Source of the DNA: an uncultured Clostridia bacterium
Lineage (GTDB): Bacteria > Bacillota > Clostridia > Peptostreptococcales > Anaerovoracaceae
Assembly: GCA_938034165.1 (NCBI GenBank)
Contig: CALHKP010000036.1
Span: 1 to 36,149, forward strand
Length of the DNA: 36,149 bases
Reading direction: 5' to 3'
Part shown: piece after piece, positions 7,058 through 15,723 of the stretch
Layout: each line of letters starts with the position of its first letter
Numbering within the stretch: position 1 is the stretch's first letter
Translations under genes and position numbers: made by a program
The notes under the pieces: generated by a model
Database searches by the model: none
Seen by the model: the letters and a program-made list of their open reading frames with translations, nothing else
What the model was told of the DNA's origin: nothing

Positions 7058-8422
7058 ATGGCTTACGAAAACCCTCTGGGCACACAGCCCGTCAGGAAAC
7101 TGATTGTAAAATATTCCGTGCCTACGGCCATCACCCTCATGGTTAACTATCTGTATAACATAGCCGATCAGTTTTTTATCGGCCACGGGGTGGGAGTTAA
7201 CGGAATGGCAGCTACCAATGTAGCTTTTCCCCTTACGATAATAGCCATAGCGCTGGGTCTCCTCGTCGGAGACGGTGCCGCAGCTGCAATTAGCCTTTGT
7301 CTAGGGAGAAAAGAACAGGAGGAGGCAGACAGGACTCTCAGCCACGCATATTCGCTTCTGATTATAAACGGCATTCTGATAACTGTTTTGTGCTTTGTCT
7401 TCGCTTCTCAGATTGTAATGATGTTTGGAGCCACCGATGCTACTTATGACCTGTCGATGCAGTATGTACAGACAATCGCCTTTGGTCTTCCGTTTCTTAT
7501 GATAAGCTCCTCGCTGACTGCCATAATAAGAGCTGACGGAAACCCGAAGTACACCATGAAATGTATGATTGCAGGAGCCCTGATTAATGTAATTCTGGAT
7601 CCGATATTTATCTTTACCTTTAATATGGGGGTAGTCGGTGCAGGAATTGCTACGGTCATCGGTGAAGTCGCGGCAGGCGTTGCGTGTCTTGTATATGCAC
7701 CAAAATTTAAGACAGTAAAAATCAGAAAAAAATTTCTTCTTCCTACGCCGGCTACAACAAAGCGTATACTGAGCCTTGGTCTTCCAAGTCTGTTTACTCA
7801 GATTCTGAATGCCGCAGTTCAGATTTCCATGAACAATCTCATGACGATTTACGGCGCTCATACTGTATATGGAAGCGAAACTGCTTTGTCTGCATATGGA
7901 ATGATGATGAAGATTTATCAGATAGCCCATGCTATGTTTGTGGGGCTTTCATCGGCGATTCAGCCTATAAATGGCTATAATTTCGGAGCAAAGAAGTATT
8001 CAAGAGTACGCGAAGCTATAACAACAGCTGCAAAATGGGCCGCTTTGATTTCTGCAGTATGGTTTGCTGTATTTCAGATTTTCGGAAGATACATTGGTAT
8101 GCTTTTTGTTTCGGACGATGCACTCTTTGCCGACTGCGCTCAGCACCTGTTCAGAATATACATGGCCTGCTTTTTCATATCAGGCGTGCACAATACAGTC
8201 GCATCGTTTTTCCAGGCAATCGGAAAGCCAAAAACAGCTCTTACAATACCAACCGTAAGACAGGCTGTACTTTTGATACCCCTTGCATTTATCCTGGGCA
8301 AAAACTTCGGTTTTAACGGCGTTTTGACAGCCGCGCCGATATCAGATATGTGCGTATTCATACTTTCGGTTATGCTGCTCAGAAAAGAGCTGAAGAGAAT
8401 ATCGGATTACGAAAAAAATTAA
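7058..8422 (+). CDS. MATE-family multidrug/toxin exporter
   Basis: A 454-residue integral membrane protein of the multidrug and toxic compound extrusion family, expected to have 12 helices in two related halves. The first half begins with PTAITLMVNYLYNIADQFFIG and the second with LGLPSLFTQILNA, a repeat typical of the MepA/NorM type. It would export cationic or amphipathic compounds in exchange for Na+ or H+. The ATG at 7058 follows GGGAGG. It is transcribed alone, divergent from the trimethylamine-forming cluster and convergent with the ribosomal operon. Proximity to a quaternary amine pathway is suggestive but does not establish the substrate. Confidence 0.85.
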   Translation: MAYENPLGTQPVRKLIVKYSVPTAITLMVNYLYNIADQFFIGHGVGVNGMAATNVAFPLTIIAIALGLLVGDGAAAAISLCLGRKEQEEADRTLSHAYSLLIINGILITVLCFVFASQIVMMFGATDATYDLSMQYVQTIAFGLPFLMISSSLTAIIRADGNPKYTMKCMIAGALINVILDPIFIFTFNMGVVGAGIATVIGEVAAGVACLVYAPKFKTVKIRKKFLLPTPATTKRILSLGLPSLFTQILNAAVQISMNNLMTIYGAHTVYGSETALSAYGMMMKIYQIAHAMFVGLSSAIQPINGYNFGAKKYSRVREAITTAAKWAALISAVWFAVFQIFGRYIGMLFVSDDALFADCAQHLFRIYMACFFISGVHNTVASFFQAIGKPKTALTIPTVRQAVLLIPLAFILGKNFGFNGVLTAAPISDMCVFILSVMLLRKELKRISDYEKN

Positions 8423-8436
8423 ATTTACACAATTAA

Positions 8437-8485
8437 AAAAGCTGATGCCTTAGTTATTCACTAAAGCAATCAGCTTCTTCTTTTT
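8437..8485. terminator. Bidirectional terminator between MATE gene and ribosomal operon
   Basis: Arms 8439-8454 and 8460-8476 form an 8-bp outer stem (AAGCTGAT/ATCAGCTT), a small internal loop and a 6-bp inner stem. On the minus strand the stem is followed by TTTTTT, an excellent end for the ribosomal transcript. On the plus strand it is followed by CTTCTTTTT, serving the exporter gene. Confidence 0.85.
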
Positions 8486-8491
8486 AATTTA

Positions 8492-8833
8492 TTAAACTAA
8501 TTCTAGGAATACTACTTCAGCGCAGTCTCCTCTACGAGGTCCTAACTTCAGAATTCTAGTGTATCCACCGTTTCTGTCAGCATAGTTAGGAGCGATTTCG
8601 TCGAACAGTTTAGTAACAACTGATTCGTCGTATATGTAAGCGAGAGCCTGTCTTCTTGCGTGAAGGTCTCCGCGCTTTGCTAATGTAATAAGTTTTTCAG
8701 CTTCTCTTCTAGCTTCCTTAGCTCTGCATTCTGTTGTTGAAATTCTGCCTTCTCTGAGTAAGTCAGTTACAAGATTTCTTAACATAGCTTTTCTGTGAGC
8801 TGTTGGTCTGCCTAGCTTTCTATATCCTGGCAT
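8492..8833 (-). CDS. rplQ: 50S ribosomal protein L17
   Basis: A 113-residue L17 that starts MPGYRKLGRPTAHRKAMLRNL, the near-invariant N-terminus of the family. L17 binds domain III of 23S rRNA near the tunnel exit. It is the short bacterial form without C-terminal extension. It is the last gene of the locus, 35 bp after rpoA and 6 bp before the terminator stem region. Confidence 0.97.
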   Translation of the reverse strand: MPGYRKLGRPTAHRKAMLRNLVTDLLREGRISTTECRAKEARREAEKLITLAKRGDLHARRQALAYIYDESVVTKLFDEIAPNYADRNGGYTRILKLGPRRGDCAEVVFLELV

Positions 8834-8868
8834 ATCGAGTCTCCTTTCATCTGTATTGCATTTGCTGC

Positions 8869-9813
8869 TTAATCATCACTAGGTCTTAATCCAAGTCCTA
8901 GTTCTTCTAGTTTTGCCTTAACTTCGTCAAGAGATTTCTTACCAAGGTTTCTAACCTTCATCATATCCTCTTCACTGCACGCAGTAAGTTCTTCTACTGT
9001 GTTTATCTTTGCTCTCTTCAGGCAGTTGAATGATCTTACTGAAAGTTCAAGTTCTTCGATAGTCATTTCAAGAGCTTTTTCTTTCTGATCTTCTTCTTTT
9101 TCAACCATGAACTCAAGTCCATCAGTTGCATCGTCGAGCTGGATAAACAGGTTAAGGTGTTCCTGCATTATTTTTGCACCGATTGATACGCCTTCTTCAG
9201 GTGAAATTGAACCGTCTGTTTCAATTTCCAGAATCAGCTTATCATAGTCAGTTACCTGGCCTACTCTTGTATTCTCTACAGTATAGTTCACTTTGTGAAC
9301 AGGCGTAAAGATTGAATCCACAGGGATTACAGAGATAGGTGTGTTCTCAGTTTTGTTCTGATCTGCCGGTACATAACCTCTTCCTCTGGCAATATTGATT
9401 TCCATGATTAGAGTTGCATTTTCTTCGAGAGTTGCAATGTGATGATCAGGATTGAAAATTTCAATATCTGAATCACCAATAATATCTGCAGCTGTAACTT
9501 CCTTTGGACCTACAGCATTGATAATCACTCTCTTAGTATCCTCGCCATTCAGTCTGATAGCGAGTTTTTTCAGGTTAAGAATGATTTCAGTTACATCCTC
9601 TTTTACCCCTGGTATTGTTGAAAACTCATGAAGTATTCCGTCGATTTTGATTGATGTTACAGCGGCTCCAGGAAGTGAGCTGAGAAGGATTCTTCTCATG
9701 CAGTTTCCAAGAGTTGTACCATAACCTCTTTCGAGAGGTTCTACTACGAACTTACCGTAAGTGCCCTCTTCATTGACAGTTTTCGTTATCGTTGGTTTTT
9801 CGATTTCTATCAC
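8869..9813 (-). CDS. rpoA: RNA polymerase alpha subunit
   Basis: A 314-residue alpha subunit of usual Firmicute length. The N-terminal assembly domain (about 1-230) contains the RRILLSSLPGAA dimerisation segment; after an acidic linker the C-terminal domain (about 245-314) ends with NLGKKSLDEVKAKLEELGL, the helix-hairpin-helix surface that contacts UP elements and activators. It lies between rpsD (48 bp) and rplQ (35 bp), the standard alpha-operon order. Confidence 0.98.
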   Translation of the reverse strand: MIEIEKPTITKTVNEEGTYGKFVVEPLERGYGTTLGNCMRRILLSSLPGAAVTSIKIDGILHEFSTIPGVKEDVTEIILNLKKLAIRLNGEDTKRVIINAVGPKEVTAADIIGDSDIEIFNPDHHIATLEENATLIMEINIARGRGYVPADQNKTENTPISVIPVDSIFTPVHKVNYTVENTRVGQVTDYDKLILEIETDGSISPEEGVSIGAKIMQEHLNLFIQLDDATDGLEFMVEKEEDQKEKALEMTIEELELSVRSFNCLKRAKINTVEELTACSEEDMMKVRNLGKKSLDEVKAKLEELGLGLRPSDD

Positions 9814-9861
9814 TCAAAACCCTCCTTTTTCTACTTAGTAATAATAATTTACGCTATATTA

Positions 9862-10482
9862 CTATTTGGAGTACAATTCGACGATTAAGTGCTCTGCAAC
9901 TGGAGTATCGATATCCGCTCTTGTTGGCATTGCAACTACTTTACCTTCAAGTTTGTCGACATCAACTGTTAACCATGAAGGAACAGTGATAGCCATATCT
10001 TTGATTTCCTTGAATTTAGGTGAGCTTGTGCTCTTTTCCTTAACTTTGATTACATCTCCTGCCTTAACTTCAAGACCAGGTGACATAACCTTCTTGCCGT
10101 TTACAGTGAAGTGACCGTGAACAACAAGCTGTCTTGCTTCTTTTCTTGATGAAGCAAATCCAAGTCTGAACACAACGTTGTCCAGTCTTGATTCCAGCAG
10201 AATCAGTAAGTTATCACCAGTCTTGCCGGCTTTTCTGTCTGCCTTATCGAAAAGATTTCTGAACTGCTTTTCCTGCATTCCATAAAATCTCTTTGCCTTC
10301 TGTTTTTCTCTTAACTGAATACCATATTCTGAAGATTTTTTACGAGCCTGTCCGTGCTGTCCAGGAGCGTAATTTCTCTTTTCAAGAGCACATTTGCTGC
10401 TGTAGCATCTGTCACCCTTTAAGAAAAGTTTCTGACCTTCTCTTCTGCAAAGTCTGCAGTTAGCATCTGTATATCTTGCCAT
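9862..10482 (-). CDS. rpsD: 30S ribosomal protein S4, zinc-binding form
   Basis: A 206-residue S4. The N-terminus keeps four cysteines (9, 12, 26 and 31) that can bind zinc, so this is the C+ paralogue, and the S4 RNA-binding domain (LDNVVFRLGFASSRKEARQLVVHG region) follows. S4 nucleates 30S assembly at the five-way junction of 16S rRNA and in many bacteria represses its own operon. Some Firmicutes place rpsD elsewhere; here it stays in the alpha operon between rpsK and rpoA. Confidence 0.97.
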   Translation of the reverse strand: MARYTDANCRLCRREGQKLFLKGDRCYSSKCALEKRNYAPGQHGQARKKSSEYGIQLREKQKAKRFYGMQEKQFRNLFDKADRKAGKTGDNLLILLESRLDNVVFRLGFASSRKEARQLVVHGHFTVNGKKVMSPGLEVKAGDVIKVKEKSTSSPKFKEIKDMAITVPSWLTVDVDKLEGKVVAMPTRADIDTPVAEHLIVELYSK

Positions 10483-10504
10483 ATTATATTACTCCTCCCT
10501 TCAA

Positions 10505-10903
10505 TTAGACTCTTCTTCTCTTTGGTGGTCTGCATCCGTTATGTGGAATTGGTGTGATGTCCTTAATCATAGTGATTTCAAGACCAGCAGCCTGAAGTGC
10601 TCTGATAGCAGCTTCTCTACCTGCACCAGGTCCCTTTACATAAACTTCTACAGTCTTAAGACCATGTTCCATTGCAGCCTTTGTTGCTTCTTCAGCAGCG
10701 CTCTGAGCAGCGAATGGAGTTGACTTTCTTGAACCCTTGAAACCAAGTGAACCAGCACTTGACCATGAAAGAGCATTTCCGTCCATATCTGTAAGAGTAA
10801 CTAAAGTATTGTTAAAGGTGGATTGGATATGTGCCTGGCCTTTTTCAATGTTCTTGCGTTCTCTTTTCTTTTTTCTTACTACTTTTTTAGCAGTCTTAGC
10901 CAT
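10505..10903 (-). CDS. rpsK: 30S ribosomal protein S11
   Basis: A 132-residue S11. After a basic N-terminal tail the conserved AHIQSTFNNTLVTLTD segment and the C-terminal ITPIPHNGCRPPKRRRV are present. S11 shapes the platform of the 30S subunit near the E site. Overlapping context is ordinary: 17 bp after rpsM and 22 bp before rpsD. Confidence 0.98.
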   Translation of the reverse strand: MAKTAKKVVRKKKRERKNIEKGQAHIQSTFNNTLVTLTDMDGNALSWSSAGSLGFKGSRKSTPFAAQSAAEEATKAAMEHGLKTVEVYVKGPGAGREAAIRALQAAGLEITMIKDITPIPHNGCRPPKRRRV

Positions 10904-10920
10904 TGTTCCCTACCTCCTTC

Positions 10921-11289
10921 TTATTTCTTCTTTCTTCCTACAGTCTTTTTAGGACCTTTACGAGTTCTAGCGTTTGTCTTAGTTTTCTGTCCTCTAACAG
11001 GGAGGCCTCTTCTATGTCTGATACCTCTGTAGCTTCCAATTTCCATTAATCTCTTAATGTTCATTGAAACTTCTCTTCTAAGATCACCTTCTACAAGGTA
11101 TTCTTCGTCGATAATCTTTCTGATCTTACCTGCTTCATCTTCTGTAAGATCTTTGATTCTTGTGTTAGGATCAATTCCTGCTTTTTCAAGAATTGCTAAT
11201 GCAGTAGGTCTACCAATACCGTAAATGTAAGTTAGTCCGATTTCTACTCTTTTTTCTCTTGGTAAGTCTACACCGGCTATACGAGCCAT
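10921..11289 (-). CDS. rpsM: 30S ribosomal protein S13
   Basis: A 122-residue S13 starting MARIAGVDLPREKRVEIGL, the canonical N-terminus. An open frame continues 21 codons upstream, but GGAGGAAACGT directly precedes the ATG at 11289 and fixes the start. The C-terminal RGLPVRGQKTKTNARTRKGP tail reaches the P-site tRNA, and the helix-two-turn-helix region binds the head of 16S rRNA. Confidence 0.97.
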   Translation of the reverse strand: MARIAGVDLPREKRVEIGLTYIYGIGRPTALAILEKAGIDPNTRIKDLTEDEAGKIRKIIDEEYLVEGDLRREVSMNIKRLMEIGSYRGIRHRRGLPVRGQKTKTNARTRKGPKKTVGRKKK

Positions 11290-11369
11290 ACGTTTCCTCC
11301 TTCTCCTATCTTCCGTCACCTTGCCGGGGGTGATATAGACAGGCGCTCTCATATAAAAACAAATTTAAC

Positions 11370-11394
11370 AGCTGAAGACCCGGTTCATTCAGCT
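11370..11394 (-). promoter_or_regulatory. Hairpin in the rpmJ-rpsM gap
   Basis: AGCTGAA (11370-11376) and TTCAGCT (11388-11394) form a perfect 7-bp stem with an 11-nt loop inside the 124-bp space between rpmJ and rpsM, the longest gap within the ribosomal locus. No T-run follows on the minus strand, so it is more likely a processing or regulatory hairpin than a terminator. Confidence 0.4.
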
Positions 11395-11413
11395 TAAATA
11401 TTCAACTGATTAA

Positions 11414-11527
11414 TCAGCCCTGTTTCTGCTTGTGCTTTGGATTTTCACAGATAACCATTACTCGTCCGTTTCTTTTGATAACTTTGCACTTTTCACAGAT
11501 TGGCTTTACGGAAGCTCTAACTTTCAT
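11414..11527 (-). CDS. rpmJ: 50S ribosomal protein L36, zinc-binding form
   Basis: A 37-residue L36 found directly in the DNA: it begins MKVRASVKPICEKCKVIKRN and ends with ENPKHKQKQG. The Cys-x-x-Cys pair, a later Cys and a His give the zinc ribbon of the C+ form. It stabilises domain II and V contacts in 23S rRNA. It is flanked by unusually long spacers, 91 bp after infA and 124 bp before rpsM, both with small palindromes. Confidence 0.97.
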   Translation of the reverse strand: MKVRASVKPICEKCKVIKRNGRVMVICENPKHKQKQG

Positions 11528-11618
11528 ATTTATCCTCCATTCATTCTAATCCCGTCCGGCAAAGCCGCGGCAGGATTTGCAAAGGTTTTACCCGTTTGCA
11601 GCATCTGTAAAAACTAAT

Positions 11619-11837
11619 TTATTTGTCTCTCCAAGTGATTCTGCCTCTTGTGAGATCGTAAGGTGAAAGTTCAACTTTTACCTTATCACCAGGAAGAATT
11701 CTAATGTAATTCATTCTGATTTTTCCTGAAATGTGTGCAAGCACTTCGAAACCATTGTCAAGTTTTACTTTGAACATTGCGTTCGGCTGTGCGTCCACAA
11801 CTGTTCCTAATGCTTCAATGACGTCCTTTTTCGCCAT
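11619..11837 (-). CDS. infA: Translation initiation factor IF-1
   Basis: A 72-residue IF-1, a single OB-fold (S1-like) domain with the diagnostic segments GTVVDAQPNAMFKVKLDNG, AHISGKIRMNYIRILPGD and YDLTRGRITWR. It occupies the A site of the 30S subunit during initiation. It lies 16 bp after map, as in other Firmicutes. Confidence 0.98.
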   Translation of the reverse strand: MAKKDVIEALGTVVDAQPNAMFKVKLDNGFEVLAHISGKIRMNYIRILPGDKVKVELSPYDLTRGRITWRDK

Positions 11838-11853
11838 AAATTACACCTCTCTC

Positions 11854-12603
11854 TTATACCAAGGTAAGCAGCTCAGGCTCACCGTCGTTAATTACAACTG
11901 TATTCTCATAATGTGCTGACAGCTTTCCGTCTCTCGTAACTACCGTCCAGTCGTTGTCCAGTGCGTCTACTTCGTAAGTTCCTACTGCAATCATAGGTTC
12001 TATAGCAAAGACCATACCGCTCTGAAGTCTCGGACCTTTACCCGGTTTACCATAGTTTGGAATCTGTGGATCCTCGTGAAGATCCCTGCCGACTCCGTGA
12101 CCTACAAATTCACGAATTACTGAGAAACCTTCGCTTTCAGCTTTCTGCTGAATAGCATGAGAAATATCCGATAGCCTGTATCCTACTTTGGCATACTGAA
12201 TGCCCTCAAAGAAACTCTCTCTGGTTACGCGGATAAGTTTCTGTGCTTCTTCACTTATCTCACCCACAGGGTAAGTTCTCGCTGCGTCACTGACATAGCC
12301 TTTGTATGTTGAGCCTACATCAACGCTCACGATGTCACCCTCTTTAAGGATTCTATCTTTGTCCGGAATACCGTGAACTATTTCTTCGTTTACGGATACA
12401 CATGCACTGCCGGGAAAACCGCCATATCCTTTGAATGTAGGATACATATTATGTTTACGAATCATTTCTTCAACAAAGCGGTCTATGTCCAGAGTAGACA
12501 TGCCCGGTTTTATAAAGTCGTTCAAGGCATTCAGGACTTCACCTGTTACCTTGCCCGACTCACGCATCAATTCTATTTCGTCTTTAGATTTGATAATAAT
12601 CAT
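11854..12603 (-). CDS. map: Type I methionine aminopeptidase
   Basis: A 249-residue type Ia methionine aminopeptidase that trims initiator Met from nascent proteins. The five metal ligands are all in place: two Asp in VSVDVGSTYKGYVSDAART, His in FVGHGVGRDLHEDP, Glu in FAIEPM and Glu in SAHYENTV. The frame is open three codons upstream to a GTG, but the ATG at 12603 is preceded by AGGTGAG and lies one base after the adk stop, so I chose it. No SEC-C or zinc-finger extension is present. Confidence 0.96.
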   Translation of the reverse strand: MIIIKSKDEIELMRESGKVTGEVLNALNDFIKPGMSTLDIDRFVEEMIRKHNMYPTFKGYGGFPGSACVSVNEEIVHGIPDKDRILKEGDIVSVDVGSTYKGYVSDAARTYPVGEISEEAQKLIRVTRESFFEGIQYAKVGYRLSDISHAIQQKAESEGFSVIREFVGHGVGRDLHEDPQIPNYGKPGKGPRLQSGMVFAIEPMIAVGTYEVDALDNDWTVVTRDGKLSAHYENTVVINDGEPELLTLV

Positions 12604-12604
12604 A

Positions 12605-13252
12605 TTACTCACCTAAAGCTTTAACAATTTCTGCAAATACATTGTCTAGTCCCAGTGCTCCGTCGATATTAACGATGTTACCTGCATTTGTATAGTAATC
12701 TACAAGCGGCATTGTCTGCTCATTGTAAACTTCTATTCTGTTTTCTACAGTTTCGATTGTATCGTCTGCTCTCTGGAACAGTTCTCCTCCGCAGATGTCA
12801 CAAATGCCTTCCTTTTTAGGAGGAATGTTTACAACGTGGTAGCTTGCGCCACACTGTTTGCAAACTCTTCTACCTGTAAGTCTTGTGATAAGCTCTTCCT
12901 TCTCAACTTCGATATCGATGACTTTATCAAGCTTCATATCGTGTGCAGCAAGAAATTCGTCAAGCTTTTCTGCCTGGTAAACTGTTCTTGGGAAACCGTC
13001 AAGCAGGAATCCGTTTTTGCAATCGTCTTCCAGAAGTCTTGTTGTTGCAATCTCGATTACGAGATCGTCCGGAACGAGTTCACCTTTGTTCATATATTCT
13101 TGTGCTTTCTTTCCAAGCTCTGTTCCTCTTTTGATGTTATCTCTGAAGATGTCACCTGTTGAAATATGAGGGATGTTATATCTCTCTACAATTTTTACAG
13201 CCTGTGTGCCTTTTCCGGCTCCCGGTGGCCCTAATAAAACTGTTCTAAGCAT
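12605..13252 (-). CDS. adk: Adenylate kinase with zinc LID domain
   Basis: A 215-residue long-form adenylate kinase (2 ADP = ATP + AMP). The P-loop GPPGAGKGTQ is at residues 7-16, the AMP-binding and LID regions follow (FLLDGFPRT), and the LID carries two Cys-x-x-Cys pairs (CKQC and CDIC) that bind structural zinc, usual in Gram-positive bacteria. Its place between secY and map is the standard Firmicute arrangement. Confidence 0.98.
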   Translation of the reverse strand: MLRTVLLGPPGAGKGTQAVKIVERYNIPHISTGDIFRDNIKRGTELGKKAQEYMNKGELVPDDLVIEIATTRLLEDDCKNGFLLDGFPRTVYQAEKLDEFLAAHDMKLDKVIDIEVEKEELITRLTGRRVCKQCGASYHVVNIPPKKEGICDICGGELFQRADDTIETVENRIEVYNEQTMPLVDYYTNAGNIVNIDGALGLDNVFAEIVKALGE

Positions 13253-13267
13253 TTGTATTTCATCTCC

Positions 13268-14548
13268 TTATTTCAGGAATCCCTGATAGTTTCTCATAAC
13301 CATCTGGTTTTCCAGCTGTTTCATTGTGTCAATTGCTACACCTACAGCAATCAGAAGTGATGTTCCTCCGAAGCTGATGTTCAGTCCTGTGAACTGACCG
13401 ATCAGTGTAGGTAGTGTTGCTATAATCGCAAGGAATATAGCACCAACAAGTGAGAGTCTGCTCATTACCTTTGTTAGGTATTCAACAGTTGCTCTACCGG
13501 GTCTGATACCCGGAATAAATCCGCCGTTAGCTTTCATATTCTGTGCAACTTCCATTGGATTAAATGTAATCGTTGTATAGAAGTAGTTGAAGAATATGAT
13601 AAGCAGTACATTGAATACTGCATATACCCATACACCAGGGTTACCTGCAGGTGACAGCCATTTTGTCACGAATTCAGTAAATCCTGAGTTAGGGAAGAAG
13701 TAAGTCAATGTCAGTGGGAACTGAAGCAGTGATAGTGCGAAGATTACAGGAATAACTCCTGCCTGGTTTACCTTTAGCGGAATGTGTGTTGACTGACCGC
13801 CATACATCTTTCTTCCAACTACTCTCTTAGCATACTGTACAGGAATTTTTCTTGTTCCCTGCTGAACTTCAATTATTCCAAGAATGATTACAATTGCAAA
13901 GATTGCAAACAGTAAAATTGTTACAATTGAAATTGCGCCTTCGCTATACTGAGTCCACAGGCCTCGGATTCCGCTTGGGATTCTTGCGATGATACCTGCG
14001 AAAATCAGCAGTGATATACCGTTTCCGATTCCGTTTTCGTTAATCTGTTCACCCAGCCACATTAAGAAGGCTGTTCCTGCAGTCAGAACCAGGATGATTA
14101 CTGCAAATGAGAACCATGACTGGTCTATAACAGTCTGTCTGAAAAGACCAACTGTCAGACCGAATGCCTGAACAAGTGCAAGGACAACAGTTACATATCT
14201 TGTAATCATTGCCATCTTCTTTCTGCCGCTTTCACCTTCCTTTGCAAGTCTTTCAAAGTAAGGGAATGCGATAGTCAGCAGCTGAATGATGATTGATGCA
14301 GTGATGTATGGTGTAATACTCAATGCAAAAATCGTAAAGTTACTGAAGGATCCTCCAGAGAAAAGGTCAAACAAATCAAGAAGACCTTTTTCTCCAGTGA
14401 AGATTTGTGCTAAAGCGGCTCTGTTGATTCCCGGAACCGGAATACATGAACCAATTCTGAAAACAACAAGCATTAAAAGAGTGAAAATAATCTTCGCTCT
14501 CATCTCAGGCACTTTGAATGCCTTAGAAACACTTTTTAGCATCTCCAT
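13268..14548 (-). CDS. secY: SecY, channel subunit of the Sec translocase
   Basis: A 426-residue ten-helix membrane protein forming the protein-conducting pore with SecE and SecG. Typical elements are VFRIGSCIPVPG in helix 1, the plug-region segment GGSFSNFTIFALSITPYITASI, and the cytoplasmic loop RRVVGRKMYGGQSTHIPLKVN-like region that contacts SecA and the ribosome. The ATG at 14548, one base after the rplO stop, has GAGGTGAT upstream; a second ATG two codons in is less well placed. Confidence 0.97.
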   Translation of the reverse strand: MEMLKSVSKAFKVPEMRAKIIFTLLMLVVFRIGSCIPVPGINRAALAQIFTGEKGLLDLFDLFSGGSFSNFTIFALSITPYITASIIIQLLTIAFPYFERLAKEGESGRKKMAMITRYVTVVLALVQAFGLTVGLFRQTVIDQSWFSFAVIILVLTAGTAFLMWLGEQINENGIGNGISLLIFAGIIARIPSGIRGLWTQYSEGAISIVTILLFAIFAIVIILGIIEVQQGTRKIPVQYAKRVVGRKMYGGQSTHIPLKVNQAGVIPVIFALSLLQFPLTLTYFFPNSGFTEFVTKWLSPAGNPGVWVYAVFNVLLIIFFNYFYTTITFNPMEVAQNMKANGGFIPGIRPGRATVEYLTKVMSRLSLVGAIFLAIIATLPTLIGQFTGLNISFGGTSLLIAVGVAIDTMKQLENQMVMRNYQGFLK

Positions 14549-14549
14549 A

Positions 14550-14990
14550 CTAGATCACCTCTGCCTTTCCTCCGGCAGCTTCAATTTTTTCTACAGCAGA
14601 CTTAGTGAATTTGTTAGCCTTTACTGTTAGATTTTTTTCTAATTCGCCGTTACCCAGAATCTTGATTCCGTCGATAACCTGCTTAACCATTCCTTCTGCA
14701 ATCAGAAGTTCAGGTGTTACTTCTGTACCTGCTTCGAATCTGTTAAGATCTGAAACATTTACGATTGAATATTCTGTTGCCCATTTGTTATGGAAGCCTC
14801 TCTTTGGTAGGCGTCTGTAAAGTGGCATCTGTCCACCTTCGAAACCTAATCTTACGCCGCCACCGCTTCTTGATTTCTGACCGTTCATACCTCTGCCGGC
14901 AGTTTTACCCTGTCCTGTAGCTGTACCACGACCTTTTCTCTTTGGGTTGCGAGTAGAACCTTCCGGAGCTCTTAATTCATGCAGTTTCAT
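14550..14990 (-). CDS. rplO: 50S ribosomal protein L15
   Basis: A 146-residue L15 with the basic glycine-rich N-terminus MKLHELRAPEGSTRNPKRKG and the SRSGGGVRLGFEGGQMPLYRRLPKRGF core. A GTG four codons upstream overlaps the GGGAGG ribosome site, so the ATG at 14990 is the start. L15 binds late in 50S assembly around domains II and V. One base separates it from secY, implying coupled translation. Confidence 0.97.
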   Translation of the reverse strand: MKLHELRAPEGSTRNPKRKGRGTATGQGKTAGRGMNGQKSRSGGGVRLGFEGGQMPLYRRLPKRGFHNKWATEYSIVNVSDLNRFEAGTEVTPELLIAEGMVKQVIDGIKILGNGELEKNLTVKANKFTKSAVEKIEAAGGKAEVI

Positions 14991-15007
14991 TTGTTCGTGC
15001 ACCTCCC

Positions 15008-15190
15008 TTATAGTTCTTCTACTGTTACAAGATGCGCTACTTTTTCAACAGCACCACGAGTCTGTGGAGTGTCTGCTAATTCAACTGAACGATGCATCTT
15101 TTTTAGTCCTAACGCTTCAACAACTTTTCTCTGTTTAGGGGAAGCGCCTATAGTACTCTTTGTTAAAGTAATTTTCAACATTTTAGCCAT
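15008..15190 (-). CDS. rpmD: 50S ribosomal protein L30
   Basis: A 60-residue short bacterial L30; LKITLTKSTIGASPKQRKVVEALGL is the family core and the C-terminal half (RGAVEKVAHLVTVEEL) completes the fold. It is not the long form of archaea. GGAGG lies 9 nt before the ATG. Between rpsE (13 bp) and rplO (17 bp). Confidence 0.97.
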   Translation of the reverse strand: MAKMLKITLTKSTIGASPKQRKVVEALGLKKMHRSVELADTPQTRGAVEKVAHLVTVEEL

Positions 15191-15203
15191 TGTACGTATC
15201 CTC

Positions 15204-15707
15204 CTAGCCTAAGATTTCTTCAGGTGTTTTACCTCTGAGCTTAGCAACCTTTTCTGCAGTCATCATACCCTTGAGACCTTCGATTGTTGCATAAGCCATG
15301 TTACCTGTGTTGTTTGAACCAAGTGATTTAGCTCTAACGTCTTTGATACCGGCAGCTTCAAGAACAGTTCTCACTGATGAACCTGCGATAACTCCAGTAC
15401 CCTGTGCAGCAGGCATTAGTAAAACTTTTCCTGCTCCGAATACTCCGAGATTTCTGTGTGGGATTGTTGTTCCTACTGTAGGAACATATATTAACTTCTT
15501 CTTTGCATCTTCTGTAGCTTTTCTTACAGCTTCAGGAATTTCCTGAGCTTTACCAAGACCAACGCCTACATATCCGTTGCCGTCGCCAACAACTACAGTA
15601 ACGCTGAATCTCATGTTTCTTCCGCCTTTAACAGTCTTTGCAACACGTCTGATGTTAACAATAGTTTCTGTTAAGTCAAGCTTGGATGCATCAATGATAT
15701 TACGCAT
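15204..15707 (-). CDS. rpsE: 30S ribosomal protein S5
   Basis: A 167-residue S5 with the double-stranded RNA-binding-like N-terminal domain (VVGDGNGYVGVGLGKAQEIPEAVRKA) and the C-terminal S5 domain (AGIKDVRAKSLGSNNTGNMAYAT). Residues of the N-terminal loop (GGRNMRFS) lie where spectinomycin-resistance changes occur in other bacteria; no such change is evident. S5 contributes to decoding fidelity. Confidence 0.98.
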   Translation of the reverse strand: MRNIIDASKLDLTETIVNIRRVAKTVKGGRNMRFSVTVVVGDGNGYVGVGLGKAQEIPEAVRKATEDAKKKLIYVPTVGTTIPHRNLGVFGAGKVLLMPAAQGTGVIAGSSVRTVLEAAGIKDVRAKSLGSNNTGNMAYATIEGLKGMMTAEKVAKLRGKTPEEILG

Positions 15708-15723
15708 TCCTTTTGTCCTCCTG

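Noticed and set aside
7301..7930. Long minus-strand open frame inside the MATE gene
   Set aside because: It is antisense to a well-supported gene, with no ribosome site and a protein of no recognisable family.
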